This document shows positions 8,042 to 17,478 of a stretch of DNA of 38,839 bases, in pieces. The notes beneath the pieces are model-generated. The model was not told where the DNA came from. It saw nothing but the letters and a program-made list of their open reading frames with translations, and did no database searches. The DNA comes from Stutzerimonas nitrititolerans. GTDB taxonomy: Bacteria; Pseudomonadota; Gammaproteobacteria; Pseudomonadales; Pseudomonadaceae. Position numbers and translations under genes: made by a program. Location: positions 86,040-124,878 of the forward strand of contig NZ_RFFL01000015.1 in assembly GCF_003696285.1 (NCBI RefSeq). The letters run 5' to 3'. Every line of letters starts with the position of its first letter. Position 1 is the first letter of the stretch.

Positions 8042-8624
8042 AGAATCATCCTTAACACTTAATATCGGAAATGAGGCGCGCTAGCAGATAGCGACCGTAA
8101 AAGTGTCGGCAACTTGTATGACCGCTTCGCGAGTTAACGCCTGGGCGGTTCACGGCAGAGGTGGCCGGAAAGGAGGGAGGCCGGACGTTACTGGGGATGG
8201 GTTCGGGGTGTCAATAAAAATGACGGTTGGAATGTTACCGACAGCGTTGAACATACTGTTCGCTCTCGCAGGTTTGGATGCTGATGTCTGACCGGCTGCT
8301 TCTGGCGGGTAGCTGCCTCTGTCCAAGGGCCGCCATCGTCCCAAAAGAAATTCCTGTGCGAGCGGTATCAAGCTGCTTTTTGGCACCGAATGTCTCAACT
8401 ACAAGTCGATAAAGCTTCGTGTCCTGCCCTGCAGTAGTTTGCGGCTGGGATGTAAAGCAAGAGTGCGCATTCATCATCGCCAGCCTCTTGGCCTTCCGTA
8501 TCAACGTAAGTCTCGTTGATCACGGAGCGGACACCCTCGACGGCGGCCTTACCTCCTTAGCCCCTATGAGCTGGCCCGCCGGCCTGGCCTGAAAGCGCAG
8601 CCGGCTTTTCACTGCACGCCGCAC
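8042..8624. other. Gene-poor stretch between the acetyltransferase gene and phoX
   Basis: About 580 bases with only short open frames that show no family motifs or consistent codon bias. The largest, minus strand 8235-8504, gives an 89-residue peptide I do not recognise and lacks a convincing ribosome site. The stretch looks like decayed or reshuffled sequence. No insertion-sequence ends are visible. Confidence 0.55.
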
Positions 8625-10586
8625 TCAAGTTCCGATAATCCCGCCATCGTCCCGCGTGATCAGCACTGTCGAGGAGCGCGGCCGGGATCGGCCGTCGCTG
8701 GCTGGAAAGCTCAGCTCGGGGTGCTGCACGTTGATCCACATGGCGCGGTAGTCCGGGCTCCAGGTGATGCCGGTGATCTCGCAGCCGCGTGGGCCGACCA
8801 GGAAACGACGCACCTCGCGCGTGCGCGGATCGGCGCACAGCAGCTGGTTGGTACCCATGGCCTGCATCACCGGCTCATCGTCGCCATAGTCGGTCTGGAT
8901 CCACAGGCGACCCTCGGCATCGAAGGCCAGGCCATCCGGCGAGGAAAACACATCGCCATCGATGGTGCCGGTCAGGTGCGCGGGCACCGGCTTGTCATCG
9001 GCATCGCGCGCGCCCTCCCGCTCGCCGGCAAGCAGGAATATCTCCCACTCGAAGCGCGTCGCCGCGGGGTCGCCGCCCGCCTCGTTCCAGCGCAGGATCT
9101 GCCCGTGCAGGTTCTGCGGCCGCGGGTTGGCCTTGTCGACCGCCACCTTGTCGCCGCGCTGATCGTTGTTGGTCAGGGTGACGTAAACCTCGCGCGTGCG
9201 CGGATGCACTGCCACCCATTCCGGGCGGTCCATGGGCGTGGCACCGAGCCGGTCGGCCGCGGCGCGTGCATTGAGCAGCACCTCAGCCTGGCTGGGGAAG
9301 CCGTTTTCCGCTGTCAGCCCGTTCTGCCCGTGAACCAGCGCCAACCACTGGCCGCTGCCGTCGGCATCGAAGCGCGCGACATAGAGCGTGCCCTCGTCGA
9401 GCAGCTGGCGGTTCTGCTGATCTGCGCCGGGCACGTAGCGACCGGCAGGCACGAACTTGTAGATGTACTCGCCGCGCGAGTCGTCGCCGGAATAGAAGGC
9501 CATGCGCCCATCCTCGCCCAGCGACAACACCGAACATTCGCGGCAGTACCGGCCCATGGCGGTTCGCTTGACCGGCTGCGACTGCGGGTCGAAGGGATCG
9601 ATTTCCACCACCCAGCCGAAGCGGTTCGGCTCGTTGACATGGCTGCCGTGGGGTCGACTGGAATCGGGTGTGGCATCGAAGCGTTCATCGGCGCTTTCCC
9701 AGCCGTAGAGTTTGCTGCGTTCGCCGCCTGAAACGCCGTAGCGGACGTGGGCGGCTCGTGAAGCCAGGTCTTCGGCATTGCGATTGAGAAAGTAGTTGTG
9801 CCAGTTTTCCTCGCAGGTCAGGTAGGTGCCCCAGGGCGTGAAGCCGCTGGAACAGTTGTTCAGGGTGCCGATGATGCGCGTCCCGCTCGGATCGGAGGCG
9901 GTTTTGAGCAGTTCGTGGCCGGTCAACGGACCGGCGACCGCCATCGGGGTCAGTGCGCTGATGCGTCGGTTGTAGTGCGACGGATACACCCGCTGCCACT
10001 GGCCGGCGGCATCCTTGCGCACCTCGATGATGCTGACGCCGTGGGCGGCCTGTTCCTTGCGCACTTCGGCCAGCGGCCGGCGACCGTCCACCAGGCTCAT
10101 GCCGTCGGGATGCAGCGGCGGGTTGACGTACTCGTGGTTGATCGCCAGCAGGCCGTGCTCGTCGGGCGCCTCGGGGAAAGGGAAGAAATGCATGCCGTCG
10201 TGGTTGTCGCCGGCCTGCAGCAGTTGCGCCTGCCAGTCGTCGCTGGCGTCGGGTTGCCACTGCGGCGCGTCGTTCTCCACCGGGTCGCCCCAGGAAAAGA
10301 ACACCCGGGCGCGATAGCCCGGCGGCACCTGCACGCTGTCGAAAGTCGGGTCCAACTGCGCCGGAACGGATTCGAAGCCCAGCAGCGTGCTGCGTGCCGC
10401 AACCGCACCGCAGGCGGACAGCCCACCGCCGAGAAAAGCCACGCCCGCAAGGCCTAGGCCACCCTTGAGCAGCCCGCGTCGGCTGCGGTCGACCACCTCG
10501 CTCAGGTTCGGTTGGCGGCTCGGGTTGATCGACTGGTCGTCGAGCGCCGCGAGGGAGGCGTGAAAGTCGCGAAAATCCTGCTTCAT
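8625..10586 (-). CDS. phoX: PhoX-family alkaline phosphatase (DUF839), Tat-exported
   Basis: A 653-residue phosphatase of the PhoX family, which hydrolyses phosphomonoesters in the periplasm or at the surface using calcium and iron. The N-terminus carries a twin-arginine signal, SRRGLLKGG (Arg36-Arg37), then a hydrophobic stretch ending LSAC59, so a Tat-exported lipoprotein is possible. Family features include NNCSSGFTPWGTYLTCEEN, GRYCRECSVL, YSGDDSRGEYIYKFV and the late PDGLAFDAEGRLWIQTD segment. I chose the ATG at 10586, with GAGGA upstream, over a TTG six codons earlier. It is the last gene of the phytate/phosphate block, 22 bases after tonB, and probably takes phosphate from partly dephosphorylated products. 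Confidence 0.93.
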   Translation of the reverse strand: MKQDFRDFHASLAALDDQSINPSRQPNLSEVVDRSRRGLLKGGLGLAGVAFLGGGLSACGAVAARSTLLGFESVPAQLDPTFDSVQVPPGYRARVFFSWGDPVENDAPQWQPDASDDWQAQLLQAGDNHDGMHFFPFPEAPDEHGLLAINHEYVNPPLHPDGMSLVDGRRPLAEVRKEQAAHGVSIIEVRKDAAGQWQRVYPSHYNRRISALTPMAVAGPLTGHELLKTASDPSGTRIIGTLNNCSSGFTPWGTYLTCEENWHNYFLNRNAEDLASRAAHVRYGVSGGERSKLYGWESADERFDATPDSSRPHGSHVNEPNRFGWVVEIDPFDPQSQPVKRTAMGRYCRECSVLSLGEDGRMAFYSGDDSRGEYIYKFVPAGRYVPGADQQNRQLLDEGTLYVARFDADGSGQWLALVHGQNGLTAENGFPSQAEVLLNARAAADRLGATPMDRPEWVAVHPRTREVYVTLTNNDQRGDKVAVDKANPRPQNLHGQILRWNEAGGDPAATRFEWEIFLLAGEREGARDADDKPVPAHLTGTIDGDVFSSPDGLAFDAEGRLWIQTDYGDDEPVMQAMGTNQLLCADPRTREVRRFLVGPRGCEITGITWSPDYRAMWINVQHPELSFPASDGRSRPRSSTVLITRDDGGIIGT

Positions 10587-10608
10587 GTCGATTGGAGTCC
10601 TCAACGCA

Positions 10609-11408
10609 TCATTCGATGCGGTAGTGAAAGGTGTTCTGTACGCCCCGCACCGTCACGGCCTGGCCGTCGACGATGCGCGGGCGGTAGCGAAAACGCTTGG
10701 CCGCATCGAGCGAGGGGCGGATGAACAGCGGGTGACACTGGCCCGCCACCTGCGGCGACACCACGCGGCCGTTCGGGTCGACGTCGTAGCTGACCGTGCA
10801 CTCGCCCTGCACACCCGAATCCAGCGCGCGCTGCGGATACACCGGCGGCGTCTTGGCGATGGGCAGGTACTGCCGGTCCGCGGCGGCGGCGGCCTCGCGC
10901 CGTGCCTGTTCCGCAGCGGCAGCCCGGGCTCGTTCGGCTTCGAGCTGGCGCGGGGCTTCGGCTGCGCGCTCGGCTTCCCGGGCCAGGCGCAATTGTTCGG
11001 CCTCGCGTGCCTGGCGTTCGCGCTCGGCGGCTTCGCGTTGCTGGCGCAGCTTCTGTTGACGCGCCGCTTCGGCGGCCCGTTCCTGCTCGGCCCGCTTGAA
11101 CGCCAGTTCGGCTTCGGTCGGTGGAGCGGGCTCGGATTGGACCACCGGCTCCGGCACGACAGGCTCGGGCGGCGGTTCGATCGGTGCTTCAGGCTGGACG
11201 TGCGGCTCGACCGGCACCGGCAGGCTCAGCAGTTGGGTACGCAGGATCTGCGCGTTGCTCGGCGGCTCGAACGTCGGCGTCCAGCTGCTCAGCAGCACCG
11301 CGCCCAGCGCAACGTGCAGGCCGATCGCACCCAGCAGCGCCAGCCCCTGCGGGGCGCGGGACGGCGGCGTTGGTTCGCGCAGCAGCATGCCCTCCATCAG
11401 CGCCGCGT

Positions 11409-11412
<4 letters not shown>
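10609..11412 (-). CDS. tonB: TonB energy-transducing protein
   Basis: A 267-residue TonB. One membrane helix (about 22-42) is followed by a Pro/Glu-rich periplasmic section and a long Ala/Arg/Glu coiled-coil-like segment (about 95-185). The C-terminal TonB domain starts at KTPPVYPQRALDSGVQGECTVSYDVDPNG and ends FRYRPRIVDGQAVTVRGVQNTFHYRIE. TonB spans the periplasm and passes proton-motive energy to outer-membrane receptors. Its start overlaps exbD by four bases. Position in the same run as one TonB-dependent receptor suggests that it serves that receptor specifically, although sharing with others cannot be ruled out. Confidence 0.95.
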
Positions 11413-11882
<470 letters not shown>

Positions 11883-11893
11883 GGGCTTTCTCC

Positions 11894-12610
11894 TCAGGCG
11901 GCCGCCACGGCGATGTTCGGTGCGCCGGCATGCAGGCGCGGCAACAGGCGGGCCTGCAGTTCGTTGGCGAAGGCGTAGTAGCGGCCGGCGAGCGCCTGCC
12001 CGCGAGCGGCGAAGCGGTTGTAGGCGATCACCGCCGGAATCGCCGCGAACAGGCCGATGGCTGTGGCGATCAGTGCTTCGGCGATGCCCGGTGCCACCGT
12101 GGCGAGGGTGACCTGCTGCACTTGGGCCAGGCCGAGGAAGGCGTTCATGATCCCCCAGACGGTGCCGAACAGGCCGATGTAGGGGCTCACCGAACCGATG
12201 GTGGCAAGCGCCTGCAGGCCGGTTTCCAGGCGCTCCTCCTGTTCGGCCACCGCCACGTAGAGGCTGCGATCCACGGCTTCGCCGAGCGTCTGCGGAGCAA
12301 GACCGGGCTGGCGCTGCAACTGACCGAAGACTTGGAAGCCCTCGCGGAAGATACGCTGCAACGCAGCCTCCGGCGACTGCGCCTGGCGTTCGGCGTCGCG
12401 CTGTAACTGGGCCAGATCACCGCTCTGGCGGAACTGGCGCAGGAACTCGCGCAGAAGGCGCTCGCTGCGCCTCAGCACGACGCTGCGCTGGATGATCAGA
12501 TACCAGCTGGCCACCGAAGCCAGCACCAGGATCGCCATGACCGCCTGGACCACCACGCTGGCCTCGCTGACCAGCCCCCATATGGACATCTGTTCGACTG
12601 CATGTTGCAT
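11894..12610 (-). CDS. exbB: ExbB/TolQ family proton channel subunit
   Basis: A 238-residue MotA/TolQ/ExbB-family membrane protein with three helices: about residues 15-38, then IGSVSPYIGLFGTVWGIMNAF and APGIAEALIATAIGLFAAIPAVIAYN, which are the two family-defining segments. The ATG at 12610 has a near-perfect AGGAGG eight bases upstream. It lies 64 bases after the phytase gene and starts the exbB-exbD-tonB group. Next to a tonB gene, ExbB rather than TolQ is the better reading. Confidence 0.94.
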   Translation of the reverse strand: MQHAVEQMSIWGLVSEASVVVQAVMAILVLASVASWYLIIQRSVVLRRSERLLREFLRQFRQSGDLAQLQRDAERQAQSPEAALQRIFREGFQVFGQLQRQPGLAPQTLGEAVDRSLYVAVAEQEERLETGLQALATIGSVSPYIGLFGTVWGIMNAFLGLAQVQQVTLATVAPGIAEALIATAIGLFAAIPAVIAYNRFAARGQALAGRYYAFANELQARLLPRLHAGAPNIAVAAA

Positions 12611-12674
12611 CGCTGTTTCCTCCTGCCCGGCCTGAGCAGCTGTATTGAATGACGACTGCGTTACCGGACGATGA

Positions 12675-14585
12675 CTATTCGAGGCCCAGGGCATCGGCGA
12701 CCGCCGCCCAGGACAGGTACTTGTAGTTCTGCGTCCCCTCGGGCATTCGCTTGCGCCCGTCCTGCACCACCAGCAGGCCCTGGTGCCAGGGGCCACCGAG
12801 GTTGGCCGAAGTGACCTCCAGGCCATCGGTTTCCGAGGCGCCGTCGATGCCGCGCGCGGCGTTGAGGCCGATACGAAACGCACCGCGCACCGCGTAGGGC
12901 GCCGTGGCATCCAGCACCACGTAGCTGTCGTTGCCCTGGCTGGAGATCACCAGGTAGTCGGCGCGCTCGCCGTGGTAGAGGGCCAACCCCTCGATATCGT
13001 CGTGCACGACCTCGCCCACGCCGATGACTTTCTCCAGGGTGGTCGGTGCGTTGGCGGCTGCGCCCAGCGTCCACACGGCAACGTCTTCCTCACCGATGAA
13101 CAGCCGCTCGCGACGGTCGTCGGCGACGCAGCCTTCCGGCTGGCTGTCCACCTTGAAACGCCGCACCAGCTCGCCTTGGGCCTTGCCGCTGCGGCCATCG
13201 AGCCGGTACTGCAGGAAGCTGCCGTCCTTGTCGTTGGCGATGGCGTGGATGGCGCCCTGGCGATCCTTGAACAGGCAGAGCCCATAGATATCGGCGAGCG
13301 GCGTGGCGATCTGGCCGATGTCTTCCAAACGACCATTGGCCGGGTCGATGGCGAACAGATGCAGGCTGTTGCGATCACGGTTGCTCGCCACCGCCAGATC
13401 GACCTGGCGCTGGCCGAGGCGGAAGCCGTCGCGCACGTCAACGTTGTTCAGCCGTCCGGCGCGCAGGTCCTGCACCTGGCGGCCCTCCAGGTCGTACACC
13501 ACCAGCCCGCCCTTCTTGTCGGTGCCCAGCACCCGGCTCGCGCCCGGTTCGCCGCGGTTGATCCAGATGGCCGGATCGTCGGCCGCATCGCCCAGGCTCG
13601 GCACAGGGCCGCTCTCGCCTTCGGCGGGCAGCAGCGGCAAGGGTTGCTTGCGCTCGAGCGGTCGTGGCACCCAATCAAGGGTGGCCTGACGACTGCCGGC
13701 GTCGTCGACCAGCAACAGCTCCAGCCCCTGGGGCGTGGCCCGTGCGCTGATCTGCTCGGGCTCGTCGAAGCCTTCCAGCGCCACCGCGCCCACGGCTTGC
13801 CAGCCATCCGCCTGCTCCTGGTAGAAGTGCAGCGCCGAGGCCTCGGCATCCAGCAGCAGCACGCCGCCAGGTACCAGCGCCATGCCTGCCGCGCCCTCCT
13901 CAAGGCCACCGAAGGGTGCGCGCAGGTCCACCGGCACCCGCTCCAGCGGCGCCTCGGCATCGGCGGGATAGGCCCAGAGGCCGACCGTTTCCTCGTTGAC
14001 GAACAGCCGCGCGGTTTCATCGTCCACCTGACAATGGCCACTGGCGGGCGGCAGGCTCAGGCCGCGTACACGACGGGCCTCGCCCAGCAACTGGCCACCG
14101 TTACCCACCAGCCATTGTTCGCCGATGCCCTCTTCGCCGACGAGGAACAGAAAGTCGTTGCGACCAGCGTCGCGGAACAGGCACAGCCCTTCGATGGCGA
14201 AGGCGGTCCTGGGCAGGAACAGCGGCTCGCTCCACTGCCCGTCATTGTTCACGCCGACGAGCATCGCCTGCTGGCGTTTGCGCTCGACGGTCGCCAGCAG
14301 CAGGCCAGCGTCGCCTTCGCGCTGATCGAGGCCCTCGAAACGACCGGAGAGCTGGGTCAGGACCTGGCCGTTCCTGTCCAGTAGCCGCAAGCCGCGGCCG
14401 TCGAGTTCGACACGGTCGAAGGCGTTGGTGCGCAGCAGGCGTGCGGCCTCGACAGCAACGGGGGCGGAATCTGAGCTGGACAAGGCAGCGGGTGCATGAA
14501 TCGCCGCGCGCTCGCCCGCGCTTTGGCAGGCGGCCAGGGCGATACAGGAGGCCAGCAGGAGTTTTCGTTGCAAGTGTGCGTACAT
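12675..14585 (-). CDS. Two-domain beta-propeller phytase (3-phytase), lipoprotein
   Basis: A 636-residue secreted lipoprotein. Signal peptide and lipobox LAAC place the lipidated Cys at residue 20. Residues about 330-636 form a full beta-propeller phytase. The hallmark is DAADDPAIWIN (333-343) followed by VLGTDKKGGLVVYDLEG, LNNVDVRDGF, DIYGLCLF, QPEGCVADD, GEEDVAVW and DDIEGLALY, which match the calcium- and phosphate-binding blades of the Bacillus-type enzyme. Residues about 45-310 are a second, more divergent propeller-like domain that has EGLCLF, VNEETVGLWAY and similar blade motifs but lacks the DDPAIW hallmark. Such enzymes release phosphate from calcium-phytate. It lies between the receptor and exbB genes. 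Confidence 0.93.
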   Translation of the reverse strand: MYAHLQRKLLLASCIALAACQSAGERAAIHAPAALSSSDSAPVAVEAARLLRTNAFDRVELDGRGLRLLDRNGQVLTQLSGRFEGLDQREGDAGLLLATVERKRQQAMLVGVNNDGQWSEPLFLPRTAFAIEGLCLFRDAGRNDFLFLVGEEGIGEQWLVGNGGQLLGEARRVRGLSLPPASGHCQVDDETARLFVNEETVGLWAYPADAEAPLERVPVDLRAPFGGLEEGAAGMALVPGGVLLLDAEASALHFYQEQADGWQAVGAVALEGFDEPEQISARATPQGLELLLVDDAGSRQATLDWVPRPLERKQPLPLLPAEGESGPVPSLGDAADDPAIWINRGEPGASRVLGTDKKGGLVVYDLEGRQVQDLRAGRLNNVDVRDGFRLGQRQVDLAVASNRDRNSLHLFAIDPANGRLEDIGQIATPLADIYGLCLFKDRQGAIHAIANDKDGSFLQYRLDGRSGKAQGELVRRFKVDSQPEGCVADDRRERLFIGEEDVAVWTLGAAANAPTTLEKVIGVGEVVHDDIEGLALYHGERADYLVISSQGNDSYVVLDATAPYAVRGAFRIGLNAARGIDGASETDGLEVTSANLGGPWHQGLLVVQDGRKRMPEGTQNYKYLSWAAVADALGLE

Positions 14586-14648
14586 GGGGTAGTCCAGTCA
14601 GCAGCCGCCAGCCGGCGCCTAGCAAAGGCGCACCGGGGCGGCATCGGG

Positions 14649-17129
14649 TCAGAAGTGGGTGAGCGTCAGGCCGAGCTTGTAGGTCGGGCCGTACTCTTCG
14701 TACTGGGCGTTGTAGCGCTGGCGCCCGGTGTATACGAAATAGGCTTCGTCGGTCAGGTTCAGCGCCTCGAAGGTCAGCTGCAGGTTCGGCGTGATGAAGT
14801 AACCGGCCTTGAAGTCGACGAACAGCTGCTCGTCGGCATACAGGTCGTGATCCGCATCGTCGACACCGGAGACTTCGGCCAGGTACTCGGACTTGTAGTT
14901 GGCCGCCAGGCGCATGTTGAAGCGATCGTTCGCCCAACCGACCATAAGGTTGCCGACGGTATCGGAGTGGTTCGGCAGGTCGATGCCGCGCTTGGCGCCC
15001 TGCCCTTCGATGTCCGCATCGGAGCGGCTGAAGGTAGCATTGGCACCCAGCAGCAGGCCGTTCCAGGGCGCGGGCAGCCAGTCGAATTTCTGCGAATAGG
15101 CCAGCTCGATGCCATAGAGGCTGGCGCTGCTGCCGTTCTCGTAGCTGAGCGCCTCGGAATAGCCGGCCCACTGCCCCGTACCGGCCAGGTCGGTGTTGTA
15201 GATGAAGTTGTCGATGTCCTTGTAGAACAGGAAGGCCGACACCGCGCCGGCCCGGCCCATGTAGTGCTCGATGCCCAGGTCGTAGTTCACCGATTCCAGT
15301 GGCTTGAGGTTCGGGTTGCCGAACTCCGCCTCGTCGCCTTCGATGACGAAGCCGGGCGCCAGCTGGCCGAAGGTCGGCCGCACCACGCTGTTGGTCCAGG
15401 CCGCGCGCAGCTGGGTGTCGGGGCTGAGCTGATAGCGCGCATGCAACCCAGGCAGCCAGTGATCGTAGCGCCGACTGCTGGAAATCGTTTCGAAGACGCC
15501 GTCGCGCACGCCGGTGCCCTTGGCGCTGAAGTCGGTGCCCTCGTAGCGCATGCCGACGATGAAGCGCCAGCGGTCCAGGTCCAGCGTATTCATCAGGTAG
15601 GCGGCATCGATGTCCTCGCGCATGCGGAAGTCGTTGATGCGCGACTGTTCCTCGTCGTAGAACTCGCCGGCGTCGAACCCGCCGATCAGGCCCTCTATAC
15701 CCGATGCGCTGATGCCCGGGCCGAAGCGGCCAAGGCCGTAATCGACGCGCCCTGCCTGGAAATCGGCCAGGGTCAGGTCGTCGAAATCGTCGTAGACCCA
15801 GATTTCGCTGTCGTTGGACTTGTCGCGGCGGCTGAGCTTGCCGCCGAACTTGAGCTGAGCGGCGTAGCCCTGAATGTCGTAGTCGCGGGCCAGGTCCAGG
15901 CGGATGTTCTTCTCCCGGTCACGGGCGTCGCTCTTTTCCCACTCCACTTCGTCGAGCTCGAAACGGGATGGGTCGTAAAAACCCGACTCCACGGACAGCG
16001 TCGGCTTGCGCGTGCTGGAAAAGCCCGCGTCGCTGAAGTCGCCTTCGAAGACCGCACTGGCGATGCCGCCCGGGTTGCGCTCGCGCGATTCGCTGTAGCC
16101 GGCCTGGCCGCTCAGCGTCCACAGGCCGAGCATACGTTCGCCACCGAACACGTAGGACTGGACTGTCTGGGTGTCCTCGCGTGACTTGAGCTCGCGCCAG
16201 CCCTCGGCGTCGCCGCGCTCGCCGGCCTGCTGGGCGTCATCGAAGGCGACGCCGGCGGCGTTGCGCGTCTCGGTGTCCTTGAAGCGGCTGTAGAGCGTGC
16301 GCAGGTAAAGGCTGCTGAAATCGTCGGGCTTGTAGTCGAAGTTGAGGCCGAACCCGGTACGCTCACGGGTGATCTCGTAGTCGCGCTGTTCCAGCTCCTC
16401 GAGTCGCGCGCCGTCTTCGAAATCCCATTTTCCGCCGGTTTCGACGTTGTCCGAGCCGAAATCGCGCTCCTGCCAGCTCAGCGCCGCAGCGACGCCGAAG
16501 TTGTCGACGCCGTCCCCGAGGCTGAAACGATTGCTGAAGGCGCCGGAGAACTTCGGGCTCTGCTTGCCAACGTTCTCGTCATGACTGCCCTCGGCGCTGA
16601 TGCTGTAGAACAGCCCGTCGTGGTCGAAGGCCGACAGGCTTTCCACTTCGATGGTGCCGCCCAGGGAGTTGGCGTCCATGTCCGGGGTGAGCGTCTTGAC
16701 CACCGACAGCGACTGCACCAGCTCGGACGGCAGCACATCCAGCGCCACGGCACGACGGTCGCCTTCCGGCGCGGGCACCAGGGTGCCGTTGATGGTCACG
16801 CTGTTCAGGTCCGGGGCGATGCCGCGCACGCTGACGAAGCGGCCTTCGCCCTGGTCGCGCTCCACCGACAGGCCCGGTATGCGCTGCAGCGCCTCGGCCG
16901 CGTTGTCGTCCGGCAACTGGCCGATGCCATCGGCATGCACCACGCTTTTCACGCTGTCGGAACTGCGTTGCTCCTTGAGCGCCTTGTCGATGCTCACCGC
17001 CTGGCCGACCACCTCGACGTGCTCGACGCCAGGCTCCTGCGCCAGCGCTGCCGAGCTGGCCGCAACGGCCAGCGCCAGCAGGCTGATCCTGAATCGCTGA
17101 TTTCGGTTCCGATGCCAATGAGCGCTCAT
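14649..17129 (-). CDS. TonB-dependent outer-membrane receptor, probably for phytate or its products
   Basis: An 826-residue receptor. A signal peptide (about 1-30, ending AALAQ) precedes a TonB-box-like HVEVVGQA segment and the plug domain with LQRIPGLSVERDQGEGRFVSVRGIAPDLNSVTINGT split across residues about 80-125. The beta-barrel ends in YKLGLTLTHF with the C-terminal Phe needed for outer-membrane insertion. The plug wording fits the TonB-receptor subfamily first described in Xanthomonas and Caulobacter (TIGR01782), many of which take up sugars or organic phosphates rather than siderophores. The ATG at 17129 has GAGGGG five bases upstream. It is first in the run, directly behind the Pho box. 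Substrate is inferred from the adjacent phytase. Confidence 0.92.
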   Translation of the reverse strand: MSAHWHRNRNQRFRISLLALAVAASSAALAQEPGVEHVEVVGQAVSIDKALKEQRSSDSVKSVVHADGIGQLPDDNAAEALQRIPGLSVERDQGEGRFVSVRGIAPDLNSVTINGTLVPAPEGDRRAVALDVLPSELVQSLSVVKTLTPDMDANSLGGTIEVESLSAFDHDGLFYSISAEGSHDENVGKQSPKFSGAFSNRFSLGDGVDNFGVAAALSWQERDFGSDNVETGGKWDFEDGARLEELEQRDYEITRERTGFGLNFDYKPDDFSSLYLRTLYSRFKDTETRNAAGVAFDDAQQAGERGDAEGWRELKSREDTQTVQSYVFGGERMLGLWTLSGQAGYSESRERNPGGIASAVFEGDFSDAGFSSTRKPTLSVESGFYDPSRFELDEVEWEKSDARDREKNIRLDLARDYDIQGYAAQLKFGGKLSRRDKSNDSEIWVYDDFDDLTLADFQAGRVDYGLGRFGPGISASGIEGLIGGFDAGEFYDEEQSRINDFRMREDIDAAYLMNTLDLDRWRFIVGMRYEGTDFSAKGTGVRDGVFETISSSRRYDHWLPGLHARYQLSPDTQLRAAWTNSVVRPTFGQLAPGFVIEGDEAEFGNPNLKPLESVNYDLGIEHYMGRAGAVSAFLFYKDIDNFIYNTDLAGTGQWAGYSEALSYENGSSASLYGIELAYSQKFDWLPAPWNGLLLGANATFSRSDADIEGQGAKRGIDLPNHSDTVGNLMVGWANDRFNMRLAANYKSEYLAEVSGVDDADHDLYADEQLFVDFKAGYFITPNLQLTFEALNLTDEAYFVYTGRQRYNAQYEEYGPTYKLGLTLTHF

Positions 17130-17196
17130 CCCGTCCCCTCTGCGGAAATCCATCCGGGCCGATCCCGGAAACTGCAGCGGACGGTAGGCAGGGGGT

Positions 17197-17214
17197 ATGG
17201 CAGTTCTGTGACAG
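17197..17214 (-). promoter_or_regulatory. Pho box (PhoB binding site) upstream of the receptor-phytase operon
   Basis: On the minus strand the 18 bases read CTGTCAC-AGAA-CTGCCAT. Each 7-base half differs from the PhoB half-site CTGTCAT at one base, and the halves have the correct 11-base period. Ten bases downstream is TACCGT, a possible -10 at the spacing usual for PhoB-activated promoters. The receptor start codon is 67 bases below the box. This supports phosphate-starvation control of the whole block. Confidence 0.78.
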
Positions 17215-17268
17215 CGCATGGGCAAGAGCCCCGAATCGGCGGCGTTACGGCCTGTTTTAGGTGGTTTT

Positions 17269-17406
17269 TGAGCCGAATTGACCCCGTCCGGGCCGACCCG
17301 GGCGATCGTCCCGGCGCGGCACCACGGTGCTCGGCGCGCTCGCGGGCCACCGAAAGGCTTCGAACGCCCCTTACAGCACGCAATCGAGCTGAGCCGAATT
17401 GACCCC
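17269..17406. repeat. 17-bp direct repeat flanking a 104-bp segment
   Basis: TGAGCCGAATTGACCCC occurs at 17269-17285 and again at 17390-17406, 121 bases apart, in the same orientation. Both copies are upstream of the GGDEF gene and of the receptor operon. The AATT core could be a regulator site, or the pair could mark an old insertion or duplication. The rest of this roughly 350-base intergenic region holds the Pho box and a lone CTGTCAC at 17424-17430. Confidence 0.7.
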
Positions 17407-17478
17407 CGACGCGCGTAACCCCACTGTCACACCGATCTGCTTAGGTGCCGGTTTCAACTGCCGACTGGCCCGGAACCG

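Noticed and set aside
8235..8504. An 89-codon minus-strand frame before phoX
   Set aside because: No ribosome site, no motif, and it sits in a decayed stretch.
17424..17441. CTGTCAC as a second Pho box in front of the GGDEF gene
   Set aside because: Only one half-site is present; the bases 11 downstream (ATCTGCT) do not match.
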